Positions 50,901 to 63,394 of a stretch of DNA of 64,000 bases are shown one piece after another. Position 1 is the first letter of the stretch. Every line of letters starts with the position of its first letter. Both the position numbers and the translations under genes were made by a program. Source of the stretch: Hofstenia miamia (lineage: Eukaryota > Xenacoelomorpha > Acoela); the NCBI GenBank assembly GCA_004352715.1, contig SCFE01000021.1:1225605-1289604 (forward strand), in the 5' to 3' direction. The notes below the pieces were generated by a model. That model was not told the origin of the DNA, ran no database searches, and saw nothing but the letters and a program-made list of their open reading frames with translations.

Positions 50901-51301
50901 TCGACTGCTCACTCGCAAATTGGATCTTGATCCTTTTGATTTCATTAAGTTCTCTAATTCCCGCTCCACTCCCTCTGATGATGTTGTCACTTTATCCATT
51001 CGTCGTCTCAAGAAACATCGCACCCTTCACTCGTTTTTCAATCGTGCTTGTACTGCTGTCAATTACATCTTGACTCTCAATCCTCCAACAGCGATTTATT
51101 GTTTTTCCCTGAGACCGAGCTTCAAGAAATCTTTAATGAATTTTCTCTTTGCTGAGCCCTTTTACAACTTCGCCTACTCTTCCATTTGCTCCTATTTCAT
51201 CTCCTGTGACTGTCCTCGCTGCCGTAAATCCTGACTTGTTTTTTATTTTTTGTAGTGTATGCCTTCAGCGGCTAAATAAATTCATTTATAATTATTATTA
51301 T
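47966..51301 (+). mobile_element. Second LINE family: decayed RT and C-terminal fragments
   Basis: Plus-strand pieces show LLFQIFINDFTPIITAF followed by CMLYADD (RT motif C, intact), then LGVQLSDNLNWSGHV, then a C-terminal region also found at 53263-53860. The 3' end is TAAATAAATTC followed by (ATT)n near 51300. Frames are broken by many stops. Part of the sequence is present twice (47938-49443 and 49445-50951). The family differs from the 1.8-6.3 kb LINE. Confidence 0.75.
49445..50951 (+). repeat. Near-identical second copy of 47938-49443
   Basis: About 1,507 bp, starting with the last 24 bases of the TRIM 5' LTR. It differs mainly in a 25-bp patch (48377-48400 versus 49886-49910). A single N at 49444 joins the copies, which suggests an assembly duplication rather than a real one. 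Confidence 0.9.
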
Positions 51302-52509
51302 TGAATAAACTTTAAACAAACCATATGTTTTTAATATTTTAGGAACGAAATAAGTAATAAATGTGATCATCATACATTGTTAAAATGATTTTTATTCACA
51401 ATTTAAGCATATGACACATTCAAAGCATGGTAACACCTAATGTAAAAGAGTTTATAGAATCAAAACAAAATGAAGTCCATTATTGTAGTACTATTATACT
51501 GAAAGACTTCTAATAATAAACCAATATTTCTGAGAAAGTCGATCATAAAAATTGTATTAAGCACTCAAACCTTGTAATGATAATGATTGTTTATGACATT
51601 TCCATCTTTTGGTATTAATTTTATGGATAAACCTTTTTATAAAAGAAGTTTGTATTGTCTTATAGAGAGATTATATTTTTTTACAAATTCTAGGTTTATT
51701 CACTATTTATTACGAAGTCTATGTAACTATTATTCAATTTAGGTGGTCCCCGAAGAGAGGATAGCAACAGATATAATCATTATTTTTGGTCTATTATTTA
51801 GTGTTACTCGACTGCATAGACTAGCTGTGTACATAAAAATTAAATGTAATTTCATTAATTACAATATCATTAGCTTGTAAGTCATATTTACCGATCATGC
51901 ATATGAAATTTCATATGGAAGAGTACATAGTTGAATTATGTCATTGATCCTATACTATTATCACAATTTTCTGAAAAAGTATCAATTTCGAATCGATATT
52001 ACTTTATTACTATACATGATATTGCTGTTTTAATCAAATATACGAACATGGATAGCTGAAAAATAAAAGTGTTTATCTTAATGTGGTGTATTCCATTTAA
52101 TCTTGGTATAAAGTGCAACATTTAGGAAATACACAAATCGCATTGCAATAGTACATTTTTTTAGACTTTTATGAGATTACGTTTAAGACGTCTTACAGAA
52201 CTCATAAATCTGTCATAGCTGTCTGTTAGTAATAGAATATTATTTCTGATTTCATCATTTTTGAAATAATCTTGAGGTTTAATGACAAGATTACTTAAAA
52301 TAGCAAAAATCAGATATAATCTGGTAATATGAAAACTTGTAAGAAAAAGGATATAATTAACTGGTTAACTATCACTGGATTTTAACAAATTAAATATCCA
52401 ACCAGTATCTTCATTTCAAATCGATTCGCAAGTACAGTATGGCTGACCATTTTGAAAAATTTATTTTACCTAAATTTAAGTGACAAAGCTAACATATCTA
52501 CAGATTGCA
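51302..52509. other. No gene recognised
   Basis: AT-rich sequence to the right of the LINE 3' end, without supported exon or repeat. Confidence 0.4.
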
Positions 52510-52930
52510 ACATCGCGAAAAATTAGTGGTGACCTGCTCAATTTGGAGACAGTAGCCCAAACCATGTCCTAAGGGAATGGTGAACGCTGGAGCAGCTGCA
52601 ATTCAAAGAACTTTGTTTGGATGTGCGAAATTGCCAGTAAAGATAATCATTCTGATATACTGGAAACCAAACAGACACTTTAGTTTTCTTGCTTTGACTA
52701 TTCAGCTCTTCCCGGTGAAGAGCTGCTGATGTTTTGGACATGTGCAGTTCGGTCATTTTCATCTGTAAGGACATTTGACAGATTTCTGTGAAAATTTAGG
52801 CAAAGGCGATTTCGTACTGCTTCAATGATTTGGTTGTATGAACTATACGTAAGCGACCACTGGAAGTAGTTCTACTCAACGTCTAACCCGGACTGCTGTT
52901 CATCGTGATAAGAGAGGATGGAGTTGTGGC
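52510..52930 (-). pseudogene. Mariner/Tc1-type transposase relic
   Basis: On the minus strand SSGRLRIVHTTKS (like SGRPRTVRT between the two helix-turn-helix domains), a piece with NFHRNLSNV and LHMSKTSAA, and then DMVWATVSKLSRSPLIFRD (like VMVWAxxSxxGxxPLIF of the catalytic domain). Spacing is too short for an intact transposase, and frames shift several times. Confidence 0.55.
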
Positions 52931-53010
52931 AATTTCAATGACAGATTGTTCATTATGGTGCATTTGTATTACGTGTTGATGTTGTTGGGTGCGCATCGCC
53001 ATGTTGAAGA

Positions 53011-53045
53011 TAATAATAATAATAATAATAATAATNNNNNNNNNN
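53011..53045. repeat. (TAA)n microsatellite ending in a 10-N gap
   Basis: (TAA)8 at 53011-53035 followed by 10 N at 53036-53045, probably a scaffolding join. Confidence 0.95.
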
Positions 53046-53262
53046 AAGAAACATCGCACCCTTCACTCGTTTTTCAATCGTGCTTGTACTGCTGTCAATT
53101 ACATCTTGACTCTCAATCCTCCAACAGCGATTTATTGTTTTTCCCTGAGACCGAGCTTCAAGAAATCTTTAATGAATTTTCTCTTTGCTGAGCCCTTTTA
53201 CAACTTCGCCTACTCTTCCATTTGCTCCTATTTCATCTCCTGTGACTGTCCTCGCTGCCGTA
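53046..53262 (+). repeat. Copy of LINE segment 51010-51226
   Basis: 217 bases that read the same as 51010-51226 as far as I compared, placed directly after the N gap and directly before an inverted LINE piece. Confidence 0.9.
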
Positions 53263-53870
53263 CTTCTCAGCAAAGAGGAAAGCCATCAAAGATTTCTTGA
53301 AGCTCAGTGGTGGGAAAAAGAAATCAATCGCTGTTGGAGGGTTGCGAGTCAAGATGTAATTAGCAGCAGTACAAGCACGATTGAAAAACGAGTGAAGGGT
53401 GCGATGTTTCTTTGTACGACGAATGGAGAAGGTGACAACATCATCAGAGCGAGTGCAGCAGGAATTGGAGAACTTAATGAAATCAAAAGGATCAAGATCC
53501 AATTTGCGAGTCAGTAGTTGATTGAACAGAAGGAGATCACAGGCATGGAAGTAGAGTGACAGGGGGAGAGTGGAGAATTTCAGCACAGCGTCTTTATAGT
53601 CCAAAGAGGAAATCCATTTGAAAGCGCGTTTCTGGAAACGTTCCATGGAGTGGAACAAAGCACGAGAAGGCCACCAACAAGGAGACGCGTAGAGAAGAAT
53701 GGCGCGAGGAATGGACTTGAACAAAGAGAGTTTCACAGCGGACGAGGTATTAAAAGGAACATTACGGAAAAGGGCAAATAGCGAGGAATTAGCTTTGCGG
53801 AGACGCAAAGACACATGTCCAGTCCAATTTAAGTTTGCAGCAAGTTGAACTCCAAGATGAGTGTGATGAG
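53263..53870 (-). mobile_element. Inverted LINE C-terminal fragment, longest open frame of this family
   Basis: Minus-strand frame: LGVQLAANLNWTGHV, RKANSSLFALFRNVPFN, RAILLYASPCWWPSRALFH, SMERFQKRAFKWISSLDYKD, LLLFNQLLTRKLDLDPFDF. The YASPCWWP...ERFQKRAFKWI block is the thumb region after the RT palm in CR1-like LINEs. It aligns with the plus-strand copies at 49.1-51.2 kb but is better preserved. Confidence 0.75.
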
Positions 53871-54564
53871 AATATTAAACAGAGAATGAAGAGCGCTTTA
53901 CAACAGCAAACTGTCTGTGTGACATTTTTCCGTAAAATAACAAGTCGTGATTTCACAGGCAAGTATCTAACGATTTTGAAACTTTTGCTACCAAATCCAC
54001 CATCTCTCAAATCAAATAATCGACTAGTTAAAGCAAAACACCAACAAGGTCTTTCACAAAAAAATTGCTATTGATAAAAATCTACCCGTCAGATTTCCAA
54101 AAACTATAGATAAAAAAACATTTAGCCTACAAAGAAGTTCATCGTCATTTACTAAAAAACAAAAATCTCGTTTTGCATATATTAAACCTAGAATAAAATA
54201 CAGTGTATATATTTGAACAAAATATGTGCATCAAAAATTATATAGCAATTTAGCGCCTTGAATATGAGCAAAACGTATACGTTACAAACTAAGCAAAGAA
54301 CTTATTCCTATGTATAAAATGCTGATAAACATTGCGACACAAAAATTTCCACTAATTGCAATTTAGCATGCGTTATTAAATAAAAATTGCATTATCAATT
54401 AATTTCTTGGTTGCATTTACTTCTTGGACCGATTGTGCTACAAATTAACTGATACAAAGTTTAAGAACCTAAGAGTTAAAATTACAACTAATTTTTTGAG
54501 CATTTGAAATTATTATTAGCTATTGAATGTCTGTATGATATGTTCCTAATCGGCGGATGTGTAG

Positions 54565-54865
54565 ATTAGTGATTTGGGGAAGTTTGGAAAAGTTTGGGAA
54601 GCTTGGTATGGTAATTTCATAACTTGAAAAATTAAAATTGTTCAATAATATATTGAATAAAATTTGGGGAAGTTTGGTTTATAAATTTAGGAACTTGAAA
54701 ACCTAAAATTGCTTAATAATATATCGATTAAAAAATTTGGGATGCTTGGAAACTTGAAAACTTAAATTTTGAGATCTATGAACTTTAATCAAAATATTAT
54801 TCTTAATCGATATATTTTTAAACAATTTTAAGTTTTCAAGTTCCAAAATTCCCAAACTAAACTTT
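54565..54865. repeat. Fold-back repeat with direct and inverted units
   Basis: Two direct copies of a unit of about 100 bp (GGGGAAGTTTGG, AACTTGAAAA, AAAATTG, AATATAT) are followed by an inverted copy (ATATATTTTTAAACAATTTT, AAGTTTTCAAGTTCCAAAAT). The arms could pair over roughly 60 bases. Confidence 0.7.
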
Positions 54866-55992
54866 CCGCCGTAGTCTAGTTAATCTACAATATTATGTTT
54901 GCAAACACTACTTAAAATGTAGAACAGTATCCTAAGAAACTAACCAAGTGGTCATCTGACCAATTTTTATTACTCATATTTGAATGTGCTACACTTTAAG
55001 CGAAATTTCAATTTAGAAAGAAACATTTATTATAATCGGAATTTCAAATTGCCTTCAAAAGTGTAAAGGACTAATAAATCATTGCCGAAAATAAATGCAA
55101 ACCCAGATATCAAGCTTTAATACATTGCCAATATCGACTACGAATAAATATGATCTTACAAATTACGTTTATTCAATAGCTTATTGAGAATCAGAGTTAA
55201 TTTCAAACCTTAATTCATTATAATTAAACAACTTTTAGTATTAGGTTAGTAAAATTCTACCGAAAACTTGATAAATTCAGATGTATTGGGAATCAACAAA
55301 ATGTCCAGATTTGTAACGTATTCAAATATTCATATAAACTATATTCTTAAAGATTACATGTATGTTATACAATTTTAGAATTAGATGTTTAATAATACAT
55401 ACTATACTAAGTAGTTATTTGAAAAATTATTTATTGTAGCAACATTATTAGAGAATTGTTTCGTAAATTTTATCATCGATATTTCTAAAAGGGCCGTATA
55501 TAAATATGTAGCAATTTAGACACCCAAAATTAAATCTTAAAATTATTTTTTTACTATATTTCTTCATGTAAATTATACGATTTTCAGGATTTGATGTGTA
55601 TAAAGCGCTTTGAATTTCATTCATATTTCATATATTTAGAAGAATGAAAATATCGTTTTTTATAAATGCATTCATTATATACATCAACTTTAATATTTTG
55701 TTCAACACTACAAAAAATGTTCGATTTTGGCTTTTGTGTTCATGAATATGCTTTACTTTTAAATATAATATTAATTTTGCCATTTTAATTATTGCTGAAA
55801 TTTTTTTAAAAACCAACTCGATTTGTCATACGTTATGTACTATTGGAAATGGGTTTGTTTATTTATAGCGTATCCTTCGCATTTCTTAGAGGGTAAAAAA
55901 CTATGAGAAATGCAATAAAATACATGAAAATTTTAAAATATAATCGATATATACCAATAACTGTACATAATTAACCAAATTCATAGCACGCG
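54866..55992. other. No gene recognised
   Basis: AT-rich sequence, no supported feature. Confidence 0.4.
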
Positions 55993-56042
55993 GTATATAT
56001 ATTATTATATATATATATATATTTATATATGTATATATATAT
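55993..56042. repeat. Imperfect (AT)n microsatellite
   Basis: TATATATATTATTATATATA-type tract. Confidence 0.9.
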
Positions 56043-56211
56043 TGTGATTAATATTGGGGAAAGGAAGAAATATTATTGTTTTCATATACATGGGATGTTG
56101 AAATGTTCGATTACTGTAGTCTTTTATATAATTGCTTCAGCTGTTTTGGATTAAGTAGTTTTGCTTATTATATTAAAATTTTCTTTCTTTCCCTAATAGC
56201 AATTGCAATTA

Positions 56212-56474
56212 TAGTAGCATCAGCATGAACTGTTTTCTAGTGTCGGCCAGCTCAGGCGCTTTTCGTGTTTACTAGTGACTAGTTGTTTGTATGTTTGTAC
56301 ATATTGTTAATACGCATTGTATCTGTGAATGGAGAAAAAAGTCAGTTCAATTGTGTTCTCTTGGTACTTGTTAGAATCACTGTTGCTCTAGTTAATGTTC
56401 ACCTAAGCGACCTTCTGGATTGACATTAAGTCCTCCGGCATAGTTCTCTCTAGATTCAACCCAGTGATTCTACA
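56212..56474 (+). mobile_element. Solo-LTR candidate related to the TRIM-like element
   Basis: Ends CCAGTGATTCTACA like the TRIM LTRs, and shares GGCCAGCTCAGGCGCTTTTC and TGACTAGTTGTTTGTA-like blocks in the same order. No primer binding site follows, so it looks like a solo LTR. The 5' boundary is uncertain: it could also start at 56055 (TGGGG, with ATAT on both sides). Confidence 0.5.
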
Positions 56475-57214
56475 ATATTTCGCATCTTAAGTGGCCTTTA
56501 AGATTTTACTTAATCCTAGTTTGTCAATGTTGCCTTGTTTCGGTTTTTTGCACCTTAAGGGTAAATTCCAATAGATTATATTTGATAAACATTTTAAGAG
56601 TTTTCCGAAAGTCATCGGCTCATGACGTCACCATGGAATTGGAAAACCCTGATGCTCCTTTCTCAGGAATGTTTAATATTAAATGTTTTTTTCGAATTCA
56701 GCTATGCAACTGTATTTTTCTTAGGTTGATGGTCTTGATAAAACAACCCATTAATGACAAATGCACAGCAATAATTAAGCGTTTGAACCAAAAATATCTC
56801 TGCCAGGTTTGTAAATGTAATACTTCCACATATTTGCAGATGTAGATTGAAAAATAACAGTTCATATTGCATTACAACATCACACTTTAAGTTTAAAGAA
56901 GTGTTTGTAAGTAAGGTTTTGCTTATATGCATTCAAATTCTATTATCTTTGCAAACAAAATTAGTGACGTCAATGACGACATTAATCACTTCACATTGCT
57001 ACGAAATCTTATATTTTGTCGATTTAGTCTCAAATTGCTGGTTATCCTGCAAAATTGAAAAATAATTTATTTTTTTCAGAAGATTCTCTAGTTACTGCAA
57101 ATTTATGAGAAAGCTTCATCACTTTTGATTTGGATCTAAAATAAATTTTAGAACAAACTGCACCACATCGGGTTGGTTAAACGCAGCTTTCCAAACATGA
57201 TCAAAATATCGACA

Positions 57215-57218
<4 letters not shown>

Positions 57219-57249
<31 letters not shown>
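57219..57249. repeat. (TA)n microsatellite
   Basis: Uninterrupted TA tract of about 31 bases. Confidence 0.95.
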
Positions 57250-57252
<3 letters not shown>

Positions 57253-60200
57253 TTGAACTCAACGTGCCTAGGTGCGGTAACATAACTGTTTCTTTCTGTG
57301 TCGTCTAAATGAGCAGTCAGTAGCAAAAGCAATTTATATATGGTATTATGTACTATAAATATATAACTAGCTAATTCGATGCGATTTACTATATTTATGC
57401 GCCTATAAATAGTGGTTAATTTCGTGATGTGCAAAGAGTAATTACAACATAACAAAATTTCCCCAATTAAAATTACGCGCGTAAAATGTTGAAGGTCACA
57501 TTTGTTCTAAATAGGGCTTTCAAATGCGCTCATCATTACTAAGCTATTTATTTTGGTGCGCTTGTATTTTTAGAACATTACAGGGAATTTTTAAAAAGTG
57601 TAGAAAGTGCAAGTGTGCGACAAATGTTTTTACATAAAAACTTCAATAGTTTTTTTAATAAGAAATATGTGAATTTAAAAATGCTTTACAAGTGTTTTTC
57701 AGTTATGCTGACGTTTCCTAATATAGTCTAAACACATTTCCTTAGCTAGCTTGCGCTTTGTACTATGGGAAAGTCGTTTAGCTTTCGCTTTGTCCACTTT
57801 TCTCAAATTTTCTTAGTACAAAGCGCAACTATGAGTTTACATATATATAACATAGAAATGTTTTCAATTTACGGCTCTTTCGATATCTCTAAATTTCAAA
57901 AAAACATGTACCGTCTATATGTTGTTACACATTATTCCAAATTCCCTTTGAAATGCCTACCTTGAACTTTAAGTTATCAAAATGCATATAATAATGGGAA
58001 TTTTCGTTGAATCCCCGGTTTGAAGTTTAAGATAACAATTTACATAATTTATTATTATTTTTATTTTAAGTTTGTAATTATGAAAACCTTTTTACGAAAA
58101 TTGTGTATTAATGTCGATTATTTGTGTGTATTACGAATTACTATCGTTACATAACTCTATACAATTCATTTGAGTTTTAAAATATTTTAAATTATGTCAA
58201 CAACAGTGTTTCAATTTCCTACTTGCAGAATAGAACTCCACTGATTGTGATCTCTTGCTAATTTTATGGCTATATTCTGGTAAGGATGCCGCATTCAAAA
58301 CTGTTTTGTATATATTTTACATGCTTTTTATGTCGAAAACTAATACTAACAAAAGTTATTAATGTAGCCCGTAGTGCTCTTTATAGTTGCACTTTTTAAG
58401 TAAATATTTAAACATATTAGATTTTGCCATATATGTATGGATATAAAATATTTTTGCTATATTTACTGTCCGTTAGTGGGCTATTGTGGAGATTAACAGT
58501 CAGAACCAAAGAAGTAGTTGAAAATATAAACTTCCTTTTGCGTTTCATTGAAAATATCTCATTTTGATAGATTCTTACTAACGTAATTTTATTAAGGCCT
58601 CTAAAATTCCATAATGCTTTTACTCATTTACAATAGAGTAACTACCTGTTTCATCAAATCAATCAATGAGCTTTCATGTGCATGGCTCACAAAAATGTTA
58701 TAACTTGTTAGTATTCTCTATTCATTTTTTAATATTACATGTACATGTGTATACTACCAATAAAGTATGTGTTAGCCTGATGAAACTTAAAAAATGCAAT
58801 TGACACTACCGAAACGAACTTGTTATAATGGACTTTTCAAGCCCCTTCATTACATACGTTATAGAGATTTTACTGTATATATGTATTTCTGTAGTAATCT
58901 TATGTGTAGGTTGCCTTCGTTACTATGAACTTAGGCGTATGATGCAAATCATATAATTAGTTCAAGTATTGCCATACCACCCTTATTGGGAGATATATGA
59001 TAAGCGTTCTTACGAAATACAATAATAATTTGGGTTCTGTAGGTTTTAAGTAAACATTTCATATTTTTATATAAATCAGAGACTTTTTTTCCTAAATTAC
59101 TTCTTGCATATGTTCACATATATGCTTTAATTATAATTATGATAAATTTTACTTATTGGTGAAGCATAAGTCTAGTAAGTAAATATTTTATTTCATTTTC
59201 GGCTGATCTGCTTCTATTACATAAAGTATGATACATGATAAAAAGCATTGCTTCAGTTATACTCGTCGTATTTATTACCATCGGACCCAGAGATGGACAT
59301 GGTTTTCGGCGGCCGGGACGCGCTTGACCAAGCTATACAAAAAATTTGTAGAAATTGAAAAAACTGACTATTACTCATGTAGGCGATATGATTTAAAAAC
59401 AATGTGTTAAAAAGTAAAATTTTGCGTTTATATTATATGTCTTTCTAAAACTCAATTTGAGTTTCTAACATTAGTCTAACAACCTAAAAGGTATGACATT
59501 TTTTGGCAAGAGTAATAAAATCTTCCGAATTGGCATTAATTTAAATGGGTCGGGTCGAATTCCAGCAGGATCTAAAACTGCTTGCGTCGGGCCGGGCTTG
59601 AGCCTATGCGTTCGGCTAATATTTGTCTGATCGTACCTTAAGCAAAGCCAGATGTAGGGGAGAGGCAATCGTCTCCCGCAACTGAGGAGCCATTTTTTTG
59701 TCATTAAATTTTTTAACTTACCTACCGCGTGCTTTATACAAGAAAGTACTAGTTATATGAGTTTTTGTGGCGCTAAGTTCATTATTTTTTTATTGGTGCA
59801 TTATAGATGTACCTTTCTACACCAACAGGTATCCATATATTGAGATATATATCTATTATTATATATCTATTATATTGGAATATATCTATTATCTGAGCTA
59901 TACAGGGAACCCCAATTTCTTACTAGTTCCTGCCATTCCTGCGTTTTCATTTTATAAGTTTTGTCTGTTATTTGGAATAGTTTGTATAAATAAATTTCAG
60001 TTTAAGACTTCGTTTAGGTTGTTATAATTAATTTCATACGACTGCATTTTTCCATATTTACATGTAATATATGGTTTGATTGTGTTTGCATGTAGTGACT
60101 CATGTCTGAACATATATGTCTATTTGAATTGATAACAGTCAAAGTCTCCTTCAATTTGATAATCACTGTTTTATGTTACTATTAATTGACTCGATTTGTC

Positions 60201-63200
60201 GGAATCCATTAGCATGTTGTAAATTTCTCAGCTGTCTTTAATGCGGCGAATCGCTTTCTATTAAATATCTGTTTTATTCTGACGTGCTAAATTCTGTATG
60301 GTTTCCTATTTTTTCAAAAATCCTCAGCCTAAATTTTAAAACGTGAGTGACACATTGTTTTCAGAAGGTAACCATTTGTCAAGTGTGAAAAAACAGACTA
60401 TATTAATTGCTGTATTACAATCACATTTAATTATGTTAATGCTAATGAGGATTTTAGTTTATAGTGAATAACGCGATTTTAGTTTTTTGCAGCAATTAAG
60501 TAAACTGGACAATTTTAGTGATTTTTAGAAAAATATATTACAGGGAGATTTTGTCAATCTGATTTCGACACGTGTTATTGTTTTAATGACGAATGAAAAT
60601 AAATATGTGTTTATATTTTAAATGTAACATCTGTCAAATGCAAGCGTTTACTCATTTTTACGTATGTATTTTCACTTTTTGTGTGTAGCCTATCTTTAGC
60701 TAATACATTAATTTTGACGAAACATTCTCACTCTAGTGTTGTTGAAAGAATGCCAAATATAGTTTATGTGCTGGTTGTTTTTATTTCAAACTTTCCCATA
60801 GCGGTGTATTTGTAAGTGCTATCGAGTAATATTTTTGCTTCCATTTGCAATCTCTCGATTCGTTGCATTTATTTGTCTAATGTTTGAATAATTGATAAGA
60901 AAGGTGGAGTGTTGACACTCGTGTTTTTTGTTTAAATGGTATGATGATTGCTTTTTTAGCATGTGGAAATCTTTTCTTCTATTTATTCCTACTAATGTAT
61001 TGGGGATATTTGTGGGAATTTCTCCACAAGCAAATTTCTGCAAGTGTAATTACATCGTTGTTAGACATTAAGTGTGAACAGCTACTAAAGCAACTGCTAC
61101 CAGAGAAGGCCCGCCTGTTGTTTAAACTACGTTTCCTTTATCATGCAGTCCACTGCTATATACCACTTACGTCAGAAGCGAATATCAGTTTTATTTGCAT
61201 TTCGCTTAAATAACGAATTCTTACTGCATAAAACAATTCTTAATCCTTATTACTTTTTATTAATTTTGTAATTTAATAACCGCATTTTACTTCAAACAAC
61301 TAGGTATTCCTGGTTTACATGTGCACTGTTATTGAATTTAAAAAACTATCTTTTCCTTGAGTGATAGACATTACGTTGGTTTAAATTTTTGTGGTTAAAT
61401 TTTATGACTAAAAAAAGTTCTAGAAACTGTTCACTATTATATTTGTTTCTGAGAAATTTCGAGGGAACCGCTTATCACTTAAAGCCTTGTATCATTGAAC
61501 TCACTAGATTGATTTACGGGCGGGAGTGTTATTAGGAAAGCTGTGTGAACTGTGACTCACTAACACCTGTCTGATGTTTTATCAAGAAAGTCTCCCTGTG
61601 GATAACTTTACCCATAATTCATTGTAGCGCTATGTGCAAAATATGTTCTGCGACGAAAATGTCTGATAATTTAATACCTAATTTCCTTCACTTTTTAATG
61701 AGTTTTATATAGAATCAATGTTTTGCGGTATACTTTAATTTCTGTCACTATCAAAATTTTGGATTGTTAATTCACATTTTTTATTTTTATATCAGGATTG
61801 TAGATATTAACCTATTCCCCTGTAACGGTAAAGAATTTCATTTCCATGAATATACAAGGTATGCAAAATTCATTTTCGAAGTTTCAGAAAAATTTAATTT
61901 GAAAACTTGTCAAAATCCCATTTCTTTGATGAAATTTATGTCAAAACTAGTAATTAGATTTTTGACTTAGTTTTATACCTTCTATATCTATGAGGATGAT
62001 TTTCAGGGTGCCCCTTCACAAGGTCATATGCTAAAACTAAGTTTCTGATAGAAACAGTAAGAGAAAATTCAAATTCAAAATGCAAAAATTGAGCTTAATG
62101 CCAAAAATCAAAGTGATAATACAAAAATAATTTGTGAAGAAAGGTATGTCGAAACTTTTGTCTTAGAACTCCAATGCTTTAAGCCCTAAGTTATTGTCAG
62201 CTGATTTTAAATGGAACAATATTATTAATTTACATCCGTTTAACTTCCGCTGTATCAATTCTTCTCTGTTTTTGGATTTTCTGCCTGAACCATATATTTT
62301 AGAATATTATAAAATTTATGCGATGTTCAGGACATTGCAAACAAAATAGACATGTTCATTTCGTAAAGCCCTTTGCTTGGATTGTTCTCAGGTGATATAT
62401 ATCTGAGATATCCATCTGAACACAAGAAGCAAATCAGAATAAATTGGCAATTTCGTTTGAAGCCTTAGGCCTATCATTGAAGCCAAGAGCTATGTAATAA
62501 AAACTAATTTTATAGTTTTTTATTAAGCCTTATATCTTTTATTAATCATATGTTGAAGAAAAGATATAGTGATGAATTCCTTTCCCAACCCATGGCAACG
62601 ACTATTTTCTTAAAATGCACTAATCAGTTAAGAAAATCCACATTTGCATAATTTTTCTTTTTCTTATATTGATGTTCGGTATGATCTACATGCTTTAATT
62701 AGTATTGTGCTTTTTTGCCGAAATCTAAGTCTGAAATTCTCTTTAACACGCTAAACGCTCTCTCAACAAATCGATTTTAGTGCGTGCATTTTCAAATTTT
62801 CCTCAATTGTTTCCAATTAAAAGCGATGCCCATTTCACTTTCTATTTCGAGCATATCATATACCATTGCTTTTATATCAAGTTTTATGTATGGTAATGGT
62901 TTATTGGCCATCTTGGCGCTTGGTAATCTGTATATCCATAATATCTTTGATTGGATTTGTACATACATTGCTGGTATTAGAAGTATTTTGATTTTTATCT
63001 ATACATGACAAGCGCTTACGTCCCTTAAATTGAAACCTTATGTCTACTCTACAAGTATTTAATATGGTTACAGTGTTTTTCCATTCGACATTTAAAAGAG
63101 AAAGACTTCCAACAATTCTTTTCTTTAAGTTCTTATTAACATCTGAACTGTTATGGTGTTGGATAAATTTTATGTTGGGCTTTTCCTGTAATCCTTAAGA

Positions 63201-63394
63201 AGGATTACCATTTACTGAGCTGAACGGTGTACACCATACTCAACATTAAGAGCGATTGAGAATTAAAAATGCTTTCTATATGCGTCCTCTATAATTTGTC
63301 AAATTGTTTTTAGTTCGCCACTTATAACTGCATAAATTTAATTGCGAGGAAGGAGTTTTAAAATTGCGTCTTTTTACTTGACTTCTGCAACACT
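57250..63394. other. Long AT-rich stretch, no gene recognised
   Basis: No exon with family similarity or convincing splice pairs was found. Two GC-richer islands stand out: 59278-59345 and 59540-59660 (GGGTCGGGTCG and CGTCGGGCCGGGCTTGAG), the second resembling ends of some DNA transposons. Open frames such as 60941-61213 are AT-rich and motif-free. Confidence 0.4.
59540..59660. repeat. GC-rich island, possible DNA-transposon remnant
   Basis: GGGTCGGGTCGAATTCCAG and GCGTCGGGCCGGGCTTGAG contrast with about 30% GC around them. Identity unknown. Confidence 0.25.

Noticed and set aside
59278-59345. GC-rich patch as a tRNA or rRNA gene
   Set aside because: I could not form a cloverleaf or recognise rRNA sequence.
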